DNA from: CAYMWF01 sp964394085 [NCBI: uncultured Gemmatimonadota bacterium]
GTDB taxonomy: Bacteria > GCA-2686955 > CAYMWF01
Length of the DNA: 55,205 bases
Assembly (NCBI GenBank): GCA_964394085.1
Contig: CAYMWF010000036.1
Location: 1-55,205, forward strand
Direction: 5' to 3'
A program made the translations under genes and the position numbers. A model generated the notes under the pieces. That model was not told where the DNA came from, did no database searches, and saw nothing but the letters and a program-made list of their open reading frames with translations. Within the stretch, counting starts at the first letter, position 1, and every line of letters starts with the position of its first letter. Below, in pieces: positions 26,678 to 36,153 of the stretch.

Positions 26678-28906
26678 ATGTCAAGGCGACGAACCGCGGG
26701 TTATGCCTGGAAAGGCATCCGGCGAGCCGGGCTTGAGACAATGAGTAGATTTTTTTTCGTATATACATTTATCTTTATCCTTTCAGCCTGCAGTACGGCG
26801 GAGGCGTACGACACTGAGAACATTTTTCTGGTCGTAATCGACGGAATCCGCGCCGACGAGGGTTTCAGTTACCCGGTGGAACCGGGCGAGGAGCATCCAT
26901 ATATCCCCTGGCTCTGGTCGCTCCAGTCGGCCGGCACATTGTATACGGATATCATGTGTAACACATTCACATCGACCTTCACCGGACATGCGCAGATGCT
27001 GAACGGCTGTCCAATCATAATGCCTAACTATAGCTACATAGATGATTACCGGAACATCCGCGTGGATGATCCGACCATCTTCGAATATTATCGCAAAGCC
27101 CTGGGCTGTCCGCCGGAGCAGGCCAGAGCGATCGTTGGTAAGAGTACCGTCGGCAGACTCGATTACAGCAATCATCCGGTATACGGCCCCGAATACAAAG
27201 GGTTATTCGAATATGGTTTCCCTGACGGAACGGATCCTGCGGTTTGGTCCGCTCTGCAGGTAATAATGGAAGAGGATAAACCGCCGTTGGTTATGGTCAA
27301 CCTGAAGGAAGTCGACAGTATCGGGCACAAAGGCATATTCGATAATTACATCGCGAAGATCCGCTACGCCGACTCGATAAGCGTCGAGCTTTGGAGCCGG
27401 ATACAGTCCGACCCGGCGTACGCCGACAGAACCACCATGATCGTCACCACCGATCACGGTCGTCATTCGGATTATCCTCTGTGCCATGGATTCCGGCACC
27501 ACAGCGGAAGCTGCTTCGGATGCAGGCAGACCTTCGTCCTCGCGCTCGGACCGGACACGCCTGAAGGGCTCATTGTCCGCGACCCCAGGGATCAGCAGGA
27601 TATCGCCGCCACGATGGCTGAGCTTCTGAATATAGACGCACCCCTCGTGCGCAGCGACCCCCTCTGGGAGATGCTCGGAAAGTCGGGACCGATAGCTAAG
27701 ATCAGGCCGCAGCATCCGATGATCATAGCGGATGGAGGTATTGTTCGCAGGGTCTTCGTTGAATCGGATGGCAGCGCGCACCGGTTAATCACAGAAGTAA
27801 CCTCGGACCAGGGCGTCTCCTGGCATGGGCGGAGGGAAATATTCTCATCACCGTGGCAGATCGAAGCTCCCTCGGTAACCCCATATGCTTCCGGTCTCCT
27901 CGTAACCTGGGTGGCCCTTATCCAGGGGAGCTGGACTCTTTTCTCCACCGAGATCTACGAGGAAAGCGGCACCGCCGGTGCGGTCAGTCGGGTATCCAGA
28001 AGCAGACCGGAGTCTCCCGTTGAATCGTCTACTGTCAACAGTCCATTCAGGGTGATCGCGGATCCGGTATATCTGGCAGCCCGTGACGGCTCGCGTTTCA
28101 TAATCAATGCATTTAATAAGGACGAAATTCTTTGTCACTCATTCCAGCAAAATCCTGCCGCCATGGGCGGAAGCTTCGGCGGATCTGCCGGTTTCGAACT
28201 CGGCAACCGGGCAATAGATGCCGGTGAAAACAGCGGGCAGGACCAGGGAGGTAGGTGGGAAACCTTATTAATTACCGGGCAGTCATGCTGGTTTATCAAG
28301 GATCTCGATGCGGCTGTCACGGATAACGGCGAAATCGTCGTGGCCTACTCCGATTTGTCCGCGTACAGAGAGATACCGAAGGGCATCGAACGGAATTTCG
28401 AAATACATTTCCTCATCGGAAGGAACGGCGGTCTCGACTGGGACGAACCCATACGGGTTACCGCCGATTCGTGCTTCTCGATCCACCCGGCTGTATGCGC
28501 CGGCCCGGAGGGTGAAGCCAGGGTGGTCTGGGCGGATAATCGGAGCGGACGCTTCCAGCTTTATTTTGTCGACATCGATATCGCATCGGGTACTTTTTCC
28601 GATCTCAGTCAGGTCAGGGAGAGTCCCCAGGGCGACTGGCAGCCTGATCTGGTCTACGACGAGATTTCGGACACATACCTGTTCACCTGGACCGGGTTCG
28701 ACGGTGATGATGGAAATATCTACTGCGGTCGGCGTAAGACGGGTGTCGGGATCAAGGTGCATCGTGTTGAGTCGACGGGAGGTTTCTCTCAGCGGTCCAG
28801 AATCTCTATCGACCCTGCGACTCACAATGCCTGGATAGCCTGGGAAGAGATATCCTCGGGCGGCGAGTGGGGGTCCCGTCTTTCAAAGCTCCCGTCGGGA
28901 TGGTAA
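26678..28906 (+). CDS. second exported alkaline-phosphatase-superfamily/propeller protein (742 aa)
   Basis: Paralogue of the preceding gene along its whole length. ATG 26678 is preferred for its AAAGGGGG site; 26741 (MSRFFF) is possible. The export segment ends in ILSACSTAEA, a good lipobox (LSAC), so this copy may be a lipoprotein. Catalytic motifs are kept: FLVVIDGIRADEGF, TFTSTFTGHAQMLNG, LKEVDSIGHKG, VTTDHGRHSD and GFRHHSGSCFGC. The propeller half keeps NGGLDWDEPIRVTADSCFS and ARVVWADNRSGRFQL. Divergence is spread evenly, suggesting an old duplication with both copies under selection. Confidence 0.75.
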   Translation: MSRRRTAGYAWKGIRRAGLETMSRFFFVYTFIFILSACSTAEAYDTENIFLVVIDGIRADEGFSYPVEPGEEHPYIPWLWSLQSAGTLYTDIMCNTFTSTFTGHAQMLNGCPIIMPNYSYIDDYRNIRVDDPTIFEYYRKALGCPPEQARAIVGKSTVGRLDYSNHPVYGPEYKGLFEYGFPDGTDPAVWSALQVIMEEDKPPLVMVNLKEVDSIGHKGIFDNYIAKIRYADSISVELWSRIQSDPAYADRTTMIVTTDHGRHSDYPLCHGFRHHSGSCFGCRQTFVLALGPDTPEGLIVRDPRDQQDIAATMAELLNIDAPLVRSDPLWEMLGKSGPIAKIRPQHPMIIADGGIVRRVFVESDGSAHRLITEVTSDQGVSWHGRREIFSSPWQIEAPSVTPYASGLLVTWVALIQGSWTLFSTEIYEESGTAGAVSRVSRSRPESPVESSTVNSPFRVIADPVYLAARDGSRFIINAFNKDEILCHSFQQNPAAMGGSFGGSAGFELGNRAIDAGENSGQDQGGRWETLLITGQSCWFIKDLDAAVTDNGEIVVAYSDLSAYREIPKGIERNFEIHFLIGRNGGLDWDEPIRVTADSCFSIHPAVCAGPEGEARVVWADNRSGRFQLYFVDIDIASGTFSDLSQVRESPQGDWQPDLVYDEISDTYLFTWTGFDGDDGNIYCGRRKTGVGIKVHRVESTGGFSQRSRISIDPATHNAWIAWEEISSGGEWGSRLSKLPSGW

Positions 28907-28991
28907 ACCCGGCAGCCGCCTGTAGAAAATATCCGACCTCCATGAGAACTCTTATCGGGCGCTGAAAGACATCCCCGTGTCTAGAGCTTTT

Positions 28992-29031
28992 GCGGTTTCG
29001 GAGCCTGCCGAATGCCAGGAGCCGAAGCCGC
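28992..29031. other. inverted repeat downstream of the phosphatase pair
   Basis: Arms 28992-29001 and 29022-29031 pair over 10 positions with one G-U, and the loop contains a further CCTG/CAGG pairing. No T run follows, so a standard terminator is doubtful; a 3'-end stabiliser is possible. Confidence 0.35.
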
Positions 29032-29051
29032 CGAATATGCTCCTCCCTTCC

Positions 29052-29080
29052 TTGATTTAGCAATCTACCCCTGTTAGATT
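29052..29080 (+). promoter_or_regulatory. promoter of the FlgD-Ig secreted protein gene
   Basis: TTGATT (29052-29057), 17 bases, TAGATT (29075-29080), about 70 bases upstream of the start. Confidence 0.5.
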
Positions 29081-29152
29081 CTCAGTTGAGTTTCAGTTGT
29101 CGATTTTTCGGAACCGATGATTTTCGGGAACTGTTCAGTAACGGAGGTAGAT

Positions 29153-30250
29153 ATGAGGAAAAGAGCAGGAATGACGCTGATCTGCGTTGGAGTATCGATC
29201 TTCTTTCTTGCTGCATCTGAAGCGGATGCCCAGATCACCATCGACATGGACGACGTGCCCACTGAGATAGGAGCGAGCTGGGCTATCTTCGAAGGCGACA
29301 ACCCGGTCAATTTCGATGTCGAATCGACCGGGCCGAACTATAACTGGGATTTCAGCCATGTCGATACGCTCGAATACTATTCGATACCCGAAACGGTGCT
29401 CGACCCGGCTCTTTCCCAGTTCGAGGATGTCAACCTTTTATTCGACTGGCAGATGGAAATACTTCCCGGTATGTTCTATGTCCGCAAGTTCCATATTAAT
29501 CTGACGGAATCAGCCTATGTTATGAAAGCAATGGAAGGTTTCTCCTACCCCCCGGCCGGGGACAGCTTAACCTGGGTGATGGAGCAGGGAATCAGATACT
29601 ACGAATTTCCGATGACTTACGGTGCAAGCTGGACCTCGATCACGGACGGTTACATATACGGCAACGGCGTGCTGGGCGACAGCCTGAGAAACAAGTATGA
29701 GATCGACGTGGACGGCTGGGGGAAGGTCACGACGCCTTACGAGACCGCCTCCTGCCTGCGCATGAAGGTTTACCTTTCCAAGTGGGATTTCGATCTCGGC
29801 GTCTACGTACCGAACGATACATCGTTTCTCTGGCTCACCAACGAACCGGAATTCAGACTGGTTTTCGAAGTATCCGGTTACAAAACGGAGGAAGAAGGGA
29901 AGGAGGGGTACGTTCGCGTGTACGATCCGGCCGGCGCCGGTGTGACTGATGACCTTGAACTTCCGCAGGCCGCGAAACCGTCTCTCGCGGGCAACTGTCC
30001 CAATCCTTTCAACCCGGTCACCAGCATCAGGTTCGTCCTTCCTTCCGAAACCCGGACGAAAATCACGATCTACGACATCACCGGAAGGCGTGTGAAAACG
30101 CTGGTGGATGCGACCATGTCCGCCGGGGAACATTCCGCGGTATGGCACGGGAGCAACGATTCGGGCGGTTGCGTCAGTTCGGGAGTCTACATTTACGAGC
30201 TTCGCGCCGGAGACACGTGCGAAACCGGTAGAATGCTTCTGCTCAAATAA
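29153..30250 (+). CDS. secreted protein with C-terminal FlgD-type Ig domain (365 aa)
   Basis: ATG 29153 has GGAGG five bases upstream and opens a signal peptide (MRKRAGMTLICVGVSIFFLA, cleavage near EADA). The body (about 25-275) is beta-rich and unrecognised, with many W/Y/D residues. The last 85 or so residues form the FlgD-Ig/T9SS-like tail: GNCPNPFNPVTSIRFVLP, KITIYDITGRRVKTLVD, GEHSAVWHGSND, SSGVYIYELRAGD and a terminal MLLLK. That tail is common on exported proteins of FCB-group phyla and may act in surface sorting. It is followed by its own terminator. Confidence 0.8.
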   Translation: MRKRAGMTLICVGVSIFFLAASEADAQITIDMDDVPTEIGASWAIFEGDNPVNFDVESTGPNYNWDFSHVDTLEYYSIPETVLDPALSQFEDVNLLFDWQMEILPGMFYVRKFHINLTESAYVMKAMEGFSYPPAGDSLTWVMEQGIRYYEFPMTYGASWTSITDGYIYGNGVLGDSLRNKYEIDVDGWGKVTTPYETASCLRMKVYLSKWDFDLGVYVPNDTSFLWLTNEPEFRLVFEVSGYKTEEEGKEGYVRVYDPAGAGVTDDLELPQAAKPSLAGNCPNPFNPVTSIRFVLPSETRTKITIYDITGRRVKTLVDATMSAGEHSAVWHGSNDSGGCVSSGVYIYELRAGDTCETGRMLLLK

Positions 30251-30334
30251 CCTGATATTCGCCTGCGGTTCCACCATGTTCCCGGTGATGAACGTCCGCC
30301 CTGAATAGACCTGCGGACGATTGCCGGGACGGTC

Positions 30335-30377
30335 GGGCGGCCGCCGATCTTTGTCGGCTGCCGTCCGTCTGTTTTTT
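30335..30377 (+). terminator. rho-independent terminator after the FlgD-Ig protein gene
   Basis: A GC-rich hairpin from 30335 to 30366 (inner stem GCCGA/TCGGC, outer GGGCGGC/GCCGTCC with one mismatch and one G-U) is followed by TTTTTT at 30372-30377. Confidence 0.7.
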
Positions 30378-30509
30378 GGATCCGAAAGTTTTATTTCATG
30401 AGAAAACTTGCGGGAATATCCTCGCCCGGATATCATCCGTTCCCCGCAGCTGCCGGGAACCCGGTGATTTTACCGCGTTCTGCAAGACGGAACGTATTCA
30501 AAAAGAATC

Positions 30510-31454
30510 ATGGAGAAAAGCGTGCCGACGGTAGAAAATGAAGTCGAAAACAACCCGTACATCCTGGAAAAACTGGGGGAATACGAAATCAACGACAGCG
30601 ACCGTGCCTTTATCGACCATGCGCGGCGGGTGTTTGCCGGCGACCTGCTTGCTGTGATTCTATACGGTTCGACTCTCTATAAAACCGAACAGAAACGCAG
30701 CGGAATCATCGATTATTTCGTTATTATCGATCGGTATGACCGCCTTGAGAAGGGCAGGATGCCCAGGTTGTGGGCGAAGGTGGCTCCTCCCCTTCAATAC
30801 GCGGTAAGGCTGGACGAGACCCTTCCCGGGCGTCTCCCCTCGGCGAAATACCACGTCCTGAGCATCGGGGATCTCGAAAAAGGGGCCGGTCCGGGGGCGA
30901 AGGACGCCTATATCCTCGGCCGTTTCTCCAAGCGGACGGCGCTGCTCTACACGGCATCCGCAGAAACGTCCGATAGGATAGCGGGGGTTGTCCGAACCGC
31001 GACGACGGAAATAATCCGTCGTTCCGTCCCGTACATTTCTCCCGACAGCACCCTCGACGACAAAATAAAGCAGTGCCTCTATTTCAGTTACAGGGGAGAA
31101 ATCCGCATAGAGAATTACTCTAAGGTCGAAGGCATCTTCGAAAACGGACGCGATTATTACCGTAAGGTTTTCGGAGAGGTTCTTGCGAACTACTTCCCTT
31201 TGAAAACACCGGAAGCGCTGCCGCCGCCGACTTCCGCCGAAGCCGCGGCCTTCACGAAAAGATGCCGTCGCCGGGCGGTCCTGCGATGGCCCATAATGAT
31301 GTTTACGGTGGAAGGATGGCCCGACATCCTACTGCACAAGCTCGAAAGAACCCACGGAGTAAAGATAGAGCTCACCGATCGGGAGCGGAAATACCCGCTT
31401 CTCGCGGGATGGAAGTATTTTTTCAGGCTGAAAAAACAGGGCAAAATCAACTAG
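30510..31454 (+). CDS. Tam41-like nucleotidyltransferase, possible CDP-diacylglycerol synthase (314 aa)
   Basis: Conserved blocks fit the Tam41/Mmp37 family, best known as the mitochondrial CDP-diacylglycerol synthase. AVILYGSTLYKTEQKRSGII leads into IDYFVIID, equivalent to the catalytic YGS...MIDF. KYHVLSIGDL...DAYILGRFSKRTALLY corresponds to KYGVIS..DL...Y.AGR..KP. CLYFSYRGEIRIENYSKVEG parallels the family's LSYxGDxR...E...KV. A role in making CDP-diacylglycerol from phosphatidate and CTP is inferred. Start MEKSVPTVENEV has a weak ribosome site. The gene stands alone, with a terminator upstream. Length is close to that of mature eukaryotic Tam41. Confidence 0.7.
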   Translation: MEKSVPTVENEVENNPYILEKLGEYEINDSDRAFIDHARRVFAGDLLAVILYGSTLYKTEQKRSGIIDYFVIIDRYDRLEKGRMPRLWAKVAPPLQYAVRLDETLPGRLPSAKYHVLSIGDLEKGAGPGAKDAYILGRFSKRTALLYTASAETSDRIAGVVRTATTEIIRRSVPYISPDSTLDDKIKQCLYFSYRGEIRIENYSKVEGIFENGRDYYRKVFGEVLANYFPLKTPEALPPPTSAEAAAFTKRCRRRAVLRWPIMMFTVEGWPDILLHKLERTHGVKIELTDRERKYPLLAGWKYFFRLKKQGKIN

Positions 31455-31555
31455 GTTCCGATTCCATCCTGCGAGAGGTTGACAAACCCTGAATTTCTTC
31501 TGTCCAGGCATGCAGATTATGCCGCTCGGCCGTGCAAGCGAAAGGAACATCAGGA

Positions 31556-32197
31556 ATGGCGAGAACGATAGACGCCCGGGGGCTTCCCTGCCCTCAACCG
31601 GTGCTTAAAACCCGTAAAGGCCTTGAAGAGACGGGCTGGAGAACCCTGGAAATCCTCGTCGACGCGGATGCGGCCCGTGAGAACGTAGCGAGAATGCTCG
31701 AAAGCCGGGGATTCCCGGTTGAAATTACCGAAGAGAACGGCGAATACCGGATAGTGGTTGCCAACCCGGAGCCGGTGCGGGACAGTGAAAGCGATCGGCG
31801 GAATGATATGACGTCCGAAGCTCGTGGGGCCCCTGAACAGCCGTCGAAAAACGTTCCGACCGAACCCATTGTGGTATTTATAGGTTCGGACCGGATCGGG
31901 CAGGGGGATGATGAACTGGGAAGAATCCTCGTGAACTCTTTCCTGTACACCCTGCCCGAGACCGATATCCCGCCGGATGCCCTCGTGTTGATGAACTCCG
32001 GCGTGAAACTGGCCGTTCATGGCTCTGAAACTCTCGAATCGCTCCTGAAGCTCGAGGCCTCAGGTGTTAAAATCCTTGTCTGCGGCACCTGCCTTGATTA
32101 TTTTGGACTCAAAGACAAGCTGCAGGCCGGCATCGTTTCGAACATGTACGACATCTCCGACTTATTCTTCAAAGCGTGTAAGGTGATAAGAATATGA
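31556..32197 (+). CDS. yedF: YedF-type TusA/SirA-DsrE fusion protein (213 aa)
   Basis: N-terminal TusA-like domain (about 1-75) with RGLPCPQPVLKTRKGLEE, including the sulfur-carrying Cys of the CPxP motif. A variable linker is followed by a DsrE-like domain (about 105-213): VVFIGSDRIGQGDDELGRIL, VLMNSGVKLAV and ILVCGTCLDYFGLKDKL. This arrangement defines YedF, a putative sulfur- or selenium-relay protein often linked to selenium metabolism. ATG 31556 is chosen because it gives the usual MxxTIDARGLPCP opening, with AAGGA nine bases upstream. No selenium genes are visible nearby. Confidence 0.85.
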   Translation: MARTIDARGLPCPQPVLKTRKGLEETGWRTLEILVDADAARENVARMLESRGFPVEITEENGEYRIVVANPEPVRDSESDRRNDMTSEARGAPEQPSKNVPTEPIVVFIGSDRIGQGDDELGRILVNSFLYTLPETDIPPDALVLMNSGVKLAVHGSETLESLLKLEASGVKILVCGTCLDYFGLKDKLQAGIVSNMYDISDLFFKACKVIRI

Positions 32198-32312
32198 TAT
32201 TTCGAAACCGGCGACGCTATGGTGCCGGTAAGGGCACCGGATGTTCCGGCCCTCCTGAGAATCCCTGTGCCCGTGATGTCGATGTTATGAATGGAAAGTG
32301 CTCCCGCAGCCG

Positions 32313-34076
32313 ATGAAAGAAAAATCCGTCATACTTCCTCTCTTCCCGGCTTTCGCGTGTGCTCTTCCCGGGTTTTGGGTAAGCGGGTTTATTACAGGTT
32401 CACTCTCTTTTAACGCCTGGGTCCTGCTTGCATTCACCTGGGGTCTGTACGCCCTCCTTCTTCTGATAGGCAATCTCGCCGGTTCCCCGGTCGCCGCCCC
32501 GCCCGATGGTGCCGGCGACAAGGCTGCAGACTACCGATCCCGACGTGGTCTGGTACTGGCCGGCGGTATCTTTTCGCGACTCTCGATTCTGTCCATCGCC
32601 GGATTTCAGCTATACCGCGGGTGGTCGGGTCTTAAATCGGTCCCGGCCGAGGTTGCCGCCGCTCAGGTGACCGGAGCCGCTGCTGCGGCGATCACCGTCT
32701 TCCTCGGCATTTCCGCTTTCGGAGCCTTTGTTTTCGCAAAATACGCCCTCAGCAGAGACAAGGTCGCCTATCCCGATTTTTATCGTTTGTCGTATCCGGC
32801 CCTCGCCCTGACGTGGGGTGCAATCGGCTCCATAGCGGCGCTCCTCGTTTCGCTCAAGGGATATACGGCGCTCGACTTCTGGATCTCCCGCATCCTCCTC
32901 GGACTTCTTTTCATATGGGGCATTGAAGGCGCCCTTTATGTCGTATGGAGCGTTGTAAGGCCGCGCGAACGGTTCGGCGAAGAGCGCACACGCAGAGTGA
33001 GCCTCGTTCCCTGCAGAAGTTTCGCCCTGTTCTTCAGGCGGGCCAATCCCTTCAAAGGGTTTTCCGAAGCCCTGGACGAAGAGCTGGGCATCCGCCTCTC
33101 AGGAACCTGGAGCTACCGTCTCGTCCGCCGGGCAGTCGCACCGCTGCTTCTTTTCGGGATGCTGGTGCTGCTTCTCGCGTCGATGGTGGTTATCGTAAAA
33201 CCCTACGAGGAGGCCGTTGTCGAGAGGTGGGGCAGTCCGGTCGGCGACGGCGTTCTTGGTCCGGGACTCCATTTCAAGGCGCCTTGGCCCATCGACAGAA
33301 TCCGGCTGGTCGACACGTCGAGATACAGGCTTGCGCACATCGGATACAACCGCGACCTGGGCGATCCGGTATTGATGTGGGACTTCAAACACTACGAGGG
33401 TGAAGAGGAGTTCCTCCTGGGCGGGGGCAATGAGCTCGTCACGGTCGGAGTCATGATCATATACAGGGTCTCCGACCTGCGCCATTATCTATATAACCAT
33501 GCCAGGCCCGACGTCGCCCTCCTGCAGGGAGCTTACGAGCTTCTGCTCGAAGAAACCTCCCGGAACACCATCGTCGATTTTCTGACATCGTCCAGGGGGC
33601 GGCTCGCCGAACGTATGAGAGCCGGGCTCCAGCAGAAAGCGGACGCCCTTATTCTCGGTCTCGAGGTTTCATTCGTCGGCTTCAAAGATATCCACCCGCC
33701 CGTCGAAGTGGCCGGCGCATTTCAGAACGTGGTCAGCGCGAAAGAAGAAAAAGACGCTATCATCCGCCGGGCGAAAGTCGAAGCCGAAAAAATGATTCCC
33801 GCCGCCCATGCAAGAGCCGCCCGGCTCGAAGCCGAAGCAGCCGGCGATGCGGCAATCCGGGTCGAATCGGCGAAGGGTGAATCGGTAAGGTTCCTTTCAC
33901 GAATCGAGAGTTTTCGCGCGGGTCCGCGAATATATAGAACGAGGGTTTACCTGGACAACCTTGAAGTGCTGCTCAAGACGCCGGACAAGATCCTGCTCGA
34001 CAGCGACATCGCGGATGGAGATTACTATATCGATCTGCGGCCCTTCTCCGGTGACAGGAAACGAGGGTTCGACTAG
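32313..34076 (+). CDS. polytopic membrane protein with C-terminal SPFH (HflK-like) domain (587 aa)
   Basis: The N-terminal half (about 1-215) has several hydrophobic spans (LFPAFACALPGFWVSGFITG; WVLLAFTWGLYALLLLIGNL; ITVFLGISAFGAFVFAKYAL; ALTWGAIGSIAALLVS; LLGLLFIWGIEGALYVVW). A further span (LLLFGMLVLLLASMVVIV) precedes the SPFH core: VERWGSPVGDGVLGPGLHFK...WPIDRIRLVD and a C-terminal AKVEAEKMIPAAHARAAR helical region. It is much longer than ordinary HflK. ATG 32313 has a poor ribosome site; GTG 32298 is the alternative. First gene of a four-gene SPFH/ATPase operon. Confidence 0.75.
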   Translation: MKEKSVILPLFPAFACALPGFWVSGFITGSLSFNAWVLLAFTWGLYALLLLIGNLAGSPVAAPPDGAGDKAADYRSRRGLVLAGGIFSRLSILSIAGFQLYRGWSGLKSVPAEVAAAQVTGAAAAAITVFLGISAFGAFVFAKYALSRDKVAYPDFYRLSYPALALTWGAIGSIAALLVSLKGYTALDFWISRILLGLLFIWGIEGALYVVWSVVRPRERFGEERTRRVSLVPCRSFALFFRRANPFKGFSEALDEELGIRLSGTWSYRLVRRAVAPLLLFGMLVLLLASMVVIVKPYEEAVVERWGSPVGDGVLGPGLHFKAPWPIDRIRLVDTSRYRLAHIGYNRDLGDPVLMWDFKHYEGEEEFLLGGGNELVTVGVMIIYRVSDLRHYLYNHARPDVALLQGAYELLLEETSRNTIVDFLTSSRGRLAERMRAGLQQKADALILGLEVSFVGFKDIHPPVEVAGAFQNVVSAKEEKDAIIRRAKVEAEKMIPAAHARAARLEAEAAGDAAIRVESAKGESVRFLSRIESFRAGPRIYRTRVYLDNLEVLLKTPDKILLDSDIADGDYYIDLRPFSGDRKRGFD

Positions 34077-34975
34077 TGACGAAAAGAAACACTCCACTCA
34101 GATTAGCGGCTGCCGGATTAGCTTTGGCAGCCCTGGTTCTAGGTCTTGCCACTTTCGTAGTGAAAGAAGGCGAACAGGTTGTGGTAACGACCTTCGGGAA
34201 CCCGGTCCGGGAAGTGACAGAGGCCGGCCTCTATTTCAAGTGGCCGTCGCCCGTCCAGACCATCCACAGGTTCGATGCCAGGCAGCAGATCCTGTTTTCC
34301 CGTTTCTCCGAGAGCCTGACGGCGGATAAGAAGAACGTGGTGGTGGTTGCCGCCATGACCTGGAAGGTGACGTCGCCGATCCGGTTTCTTCAGTCGGTGG
34401 GCTCCATCGAGCTCGCCAAGGAGAAGTTCGAAGTCATCTTCACGAACGCCAAGAGCGCCGTTCTCGGCCGTTACGAGCTTTCAGCCCTCGTTTCCACCGA
34501 TACGACCCTCATCGATCACGACTCCATCGAGAAAGAAATGTTCGAAATGGTGCGCAACCAGGCGGAAGAACCTTTCGGTATCCATGTGATCCGCATCGGT
34601 CTTCAGCGGGTCGCGCTTCCCCAGGCCAACACCCAGTTCGTATTTCAGCGCATGAAGGCCGAAAGGCAGCAGTACGCGGCCAAGTACAGGGCGGAAGGAC
34701 AGAAAGAAGCTGAAAAAATCAGGGCTACCACCGACCTGGAACGCTCCAGGATAATCGCCGAAGCCACCCGGCGCGCCGAAGAGATCCGGGGCGGGGCCGA
34801 AGCTGAAGCGGCGCGAATCTACTCCGCGGCGCACCGGACCGATCCGGAGTTCTACGAGTATGTCCGTTCCCTCGAAGCGCTCAAGTCGATACTGAACAAC
34901 AAGAGCACCATCGTTCTCCAGACGGATGCCAAACCGTTCGAGTATCTTGAACAGGGACCACCTGTTAAAGACTAG
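34076..34975 (+). CDS. hflC: SPFH-domain protein, HflC type (299 aa)
   Basis: GTG start overlapping the previous stop by one base (TAGTG), so translation is coupled. One N-terminal membrane span (LRLAAAGLALAALVLGLATF), then KEGEQVVVTTFGNPVREVTE, GLYFKWPSPVQTIHRFD and the long alanine/glutamate helix AEGQKEAEKIRATTDLERSR...ARIYSAA of HflC. HflC usually forms a large periplasm-facing cage with HflK that controls FtsH. Here it sits with two other SPFH proteins and a metal ATPase, so the partner may differ. Confidence 0.8.
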   Translation: MTKRNTPLRLAAAGLALAALVLGLATFVVKEGEQVVVTTFGNPVREVTEAGLYFKWPSPVQTIHRFDARQQILFSRFSESLTADKKNVVVVAAMTWKVTSPIRFLQSVGSIELAKEKFEVIFTNAKSAVLGRYELSALVSTDTTLIDHDSIEKEMFEMVRNQAEEPFGIHVIRIGLQRVALPQANTQFVFQRMKAERQQYAAKYRAEGQKEAEKIRATTDLERSRIIAEATRRAEEIRGGAEAEAARIYSAAHRTDPEFYEYVRSLEALKSILNNKSTIVLQTDAKPFEYLEQGPPVKD

Positions 34976-35005
34976 AACGATGACGACAGGTTTACGGAAA
35001 GCGGT

Positions 35006-36109
35006 ATGAACCACGAGGATAAAGAGAAAACCGGCGGCTCGGGGAGCCTGGACGGAACGGATTCGCCGTTTCGGGCGGGAACCTCACACGCAAAGGAGCC
35101 GGATCCCGACAGAAGGAGCGATTTTTTCCGCGGCGCTCTCGGAGATTCGGCCCGTTTCTTCCAGGTCGTGCTGTTACTGATCGCCGTCGCGTACTGCTTC
35201 ACCGGCATCTACACCGTGAATCCGGAAGAAGTCGCTCTCGTTCTGCGGTTCGGTAAAATTGCGGGAGCGACACCGGCGGATCGAGTAAAAGAACCGGGGC
35301 TCCATTTCGCCTTTCCCTACCCCGTGGACAGGGTGGTCAAAGTGCCGGTACGGACCGTCCGGGAGGTGAATATAACCACGTTCACCAAGGCGAGCGATCC
35401 GCTTTTCATGGGGCGGCACAAGGTTGTACGCTCGAAGGATACGGTGAACCCGGCGAAAGAGGGATACATCCTTACCGGCGATACGAACATAATCCTGCTG
35501 GAGCTCCTGGTCCGGTACCAGGTTTCCGACGTGGAGAAGTACCTTTTCCGGCTGGGCGATCCCGTAGAAGTGATCCGGGAAGCGTTCCGATCAGCCATTC
35601 TCGAAGTGGTGGGCTCCATGCACGTGGATGACATCCTTTCCCGCCGGAGAGATGATGCGCGCCGATCGATTTTCGAGAGCGCGAACGGCATTATAACGGG
35701 AATGGACGTCGGGGTTTCTCTCCTTTCTCTCGAGATTTCCCAGGTGGAGCCTCCCGAAATCCTCGTTGACGATTTCCAGGATGTAACGAGCGCTCTGGTT
35801 GAAAAGAGCGCCCTGATCCAGGAGGCGAACGGTTACAGAAACAGCAAGATTCCGGAAGCCAAGAGCAGGGCGAACCGCCTGATACGTGAAGCCGAGATAT
35901 TCCGCACTCAGATTGTCGAAAGAGCTCGCAGCGATGCAGCGAAATTCCTGGTTCTCCTGGATGAATACCTCAAGGAGCCGGGCGTGGTGGCGGGGAGGCT
36001 CTACGCCGAAACCATGGAAGAAATCTGGCCCGCCCTGGATAAGAGAGTGATTGTGCCGCCCGGAAGCGATGGAAAACAGAAGCTCTTCATTTCTCCATCC
36101 AGCGACTGA
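35006..36109 (+). CDS. hflK: SPFH-domain protein, HflK type (367 aa)
   Basis: Acidic/serine-rich cytoplasmic start, one span (FFQVVLLLIAVAYCFTGIYTV), then NPEEVALVLRFGKIAG, PGLHFAFPYPVDRVVKVPVR and the SPFH core ending LVDDFQDVTSALVEKSALIQ, EANGYRNSKIPEAKSRANRL and a terminal pair of helices. It is the typical HflK plan and length. Gap of 30 bases from hflC. The truncated gene at 3313 is a diverged relative, cut at the residue equivalent to DDILS here. Confidence 0.8.
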   Translation: MNHEDKEKTGGSGSLDGTDSPFRAGTSHAKEPDPDRRSDFFRGALGDSARFFQVVLLLIAVAYCFTGIYTVNPEEVALVLRFGKIAGATPADRVKEPGLHFAFPYPVDRVVKVPVRTVREVNITTFTKASDPLFMGRHKVVRSKDTVNPAKEGYILTGDTNIILLELLVRYQVSDVEKYLFRLGDPVEVIREAFRSAILEVVGSMHVDDILSRRRDDARRSIFESANGIITGMDVGVSLLSLEISQVEPPEILVDDFQDVTSALVEKSALIQEANGYRNSKIPEAKSRANRLIREAEIFRTQIVERARSDAAKFLVLLDEYLKEPGVVAGRLYAETMEEIWPALDKRVIVPPGSDGKQKLFISPSSD

Positions 36110-36153
36110 GACACTTCGACGGGTTGAAAGAACCGTCCTGCAAAGAAAGAATC

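Noticed and set aside
32221-32238. GGTGCC/GGCACC hairpin as a terminator after yedF
   Set aside because: The stem is short and is not followed by a T tract.
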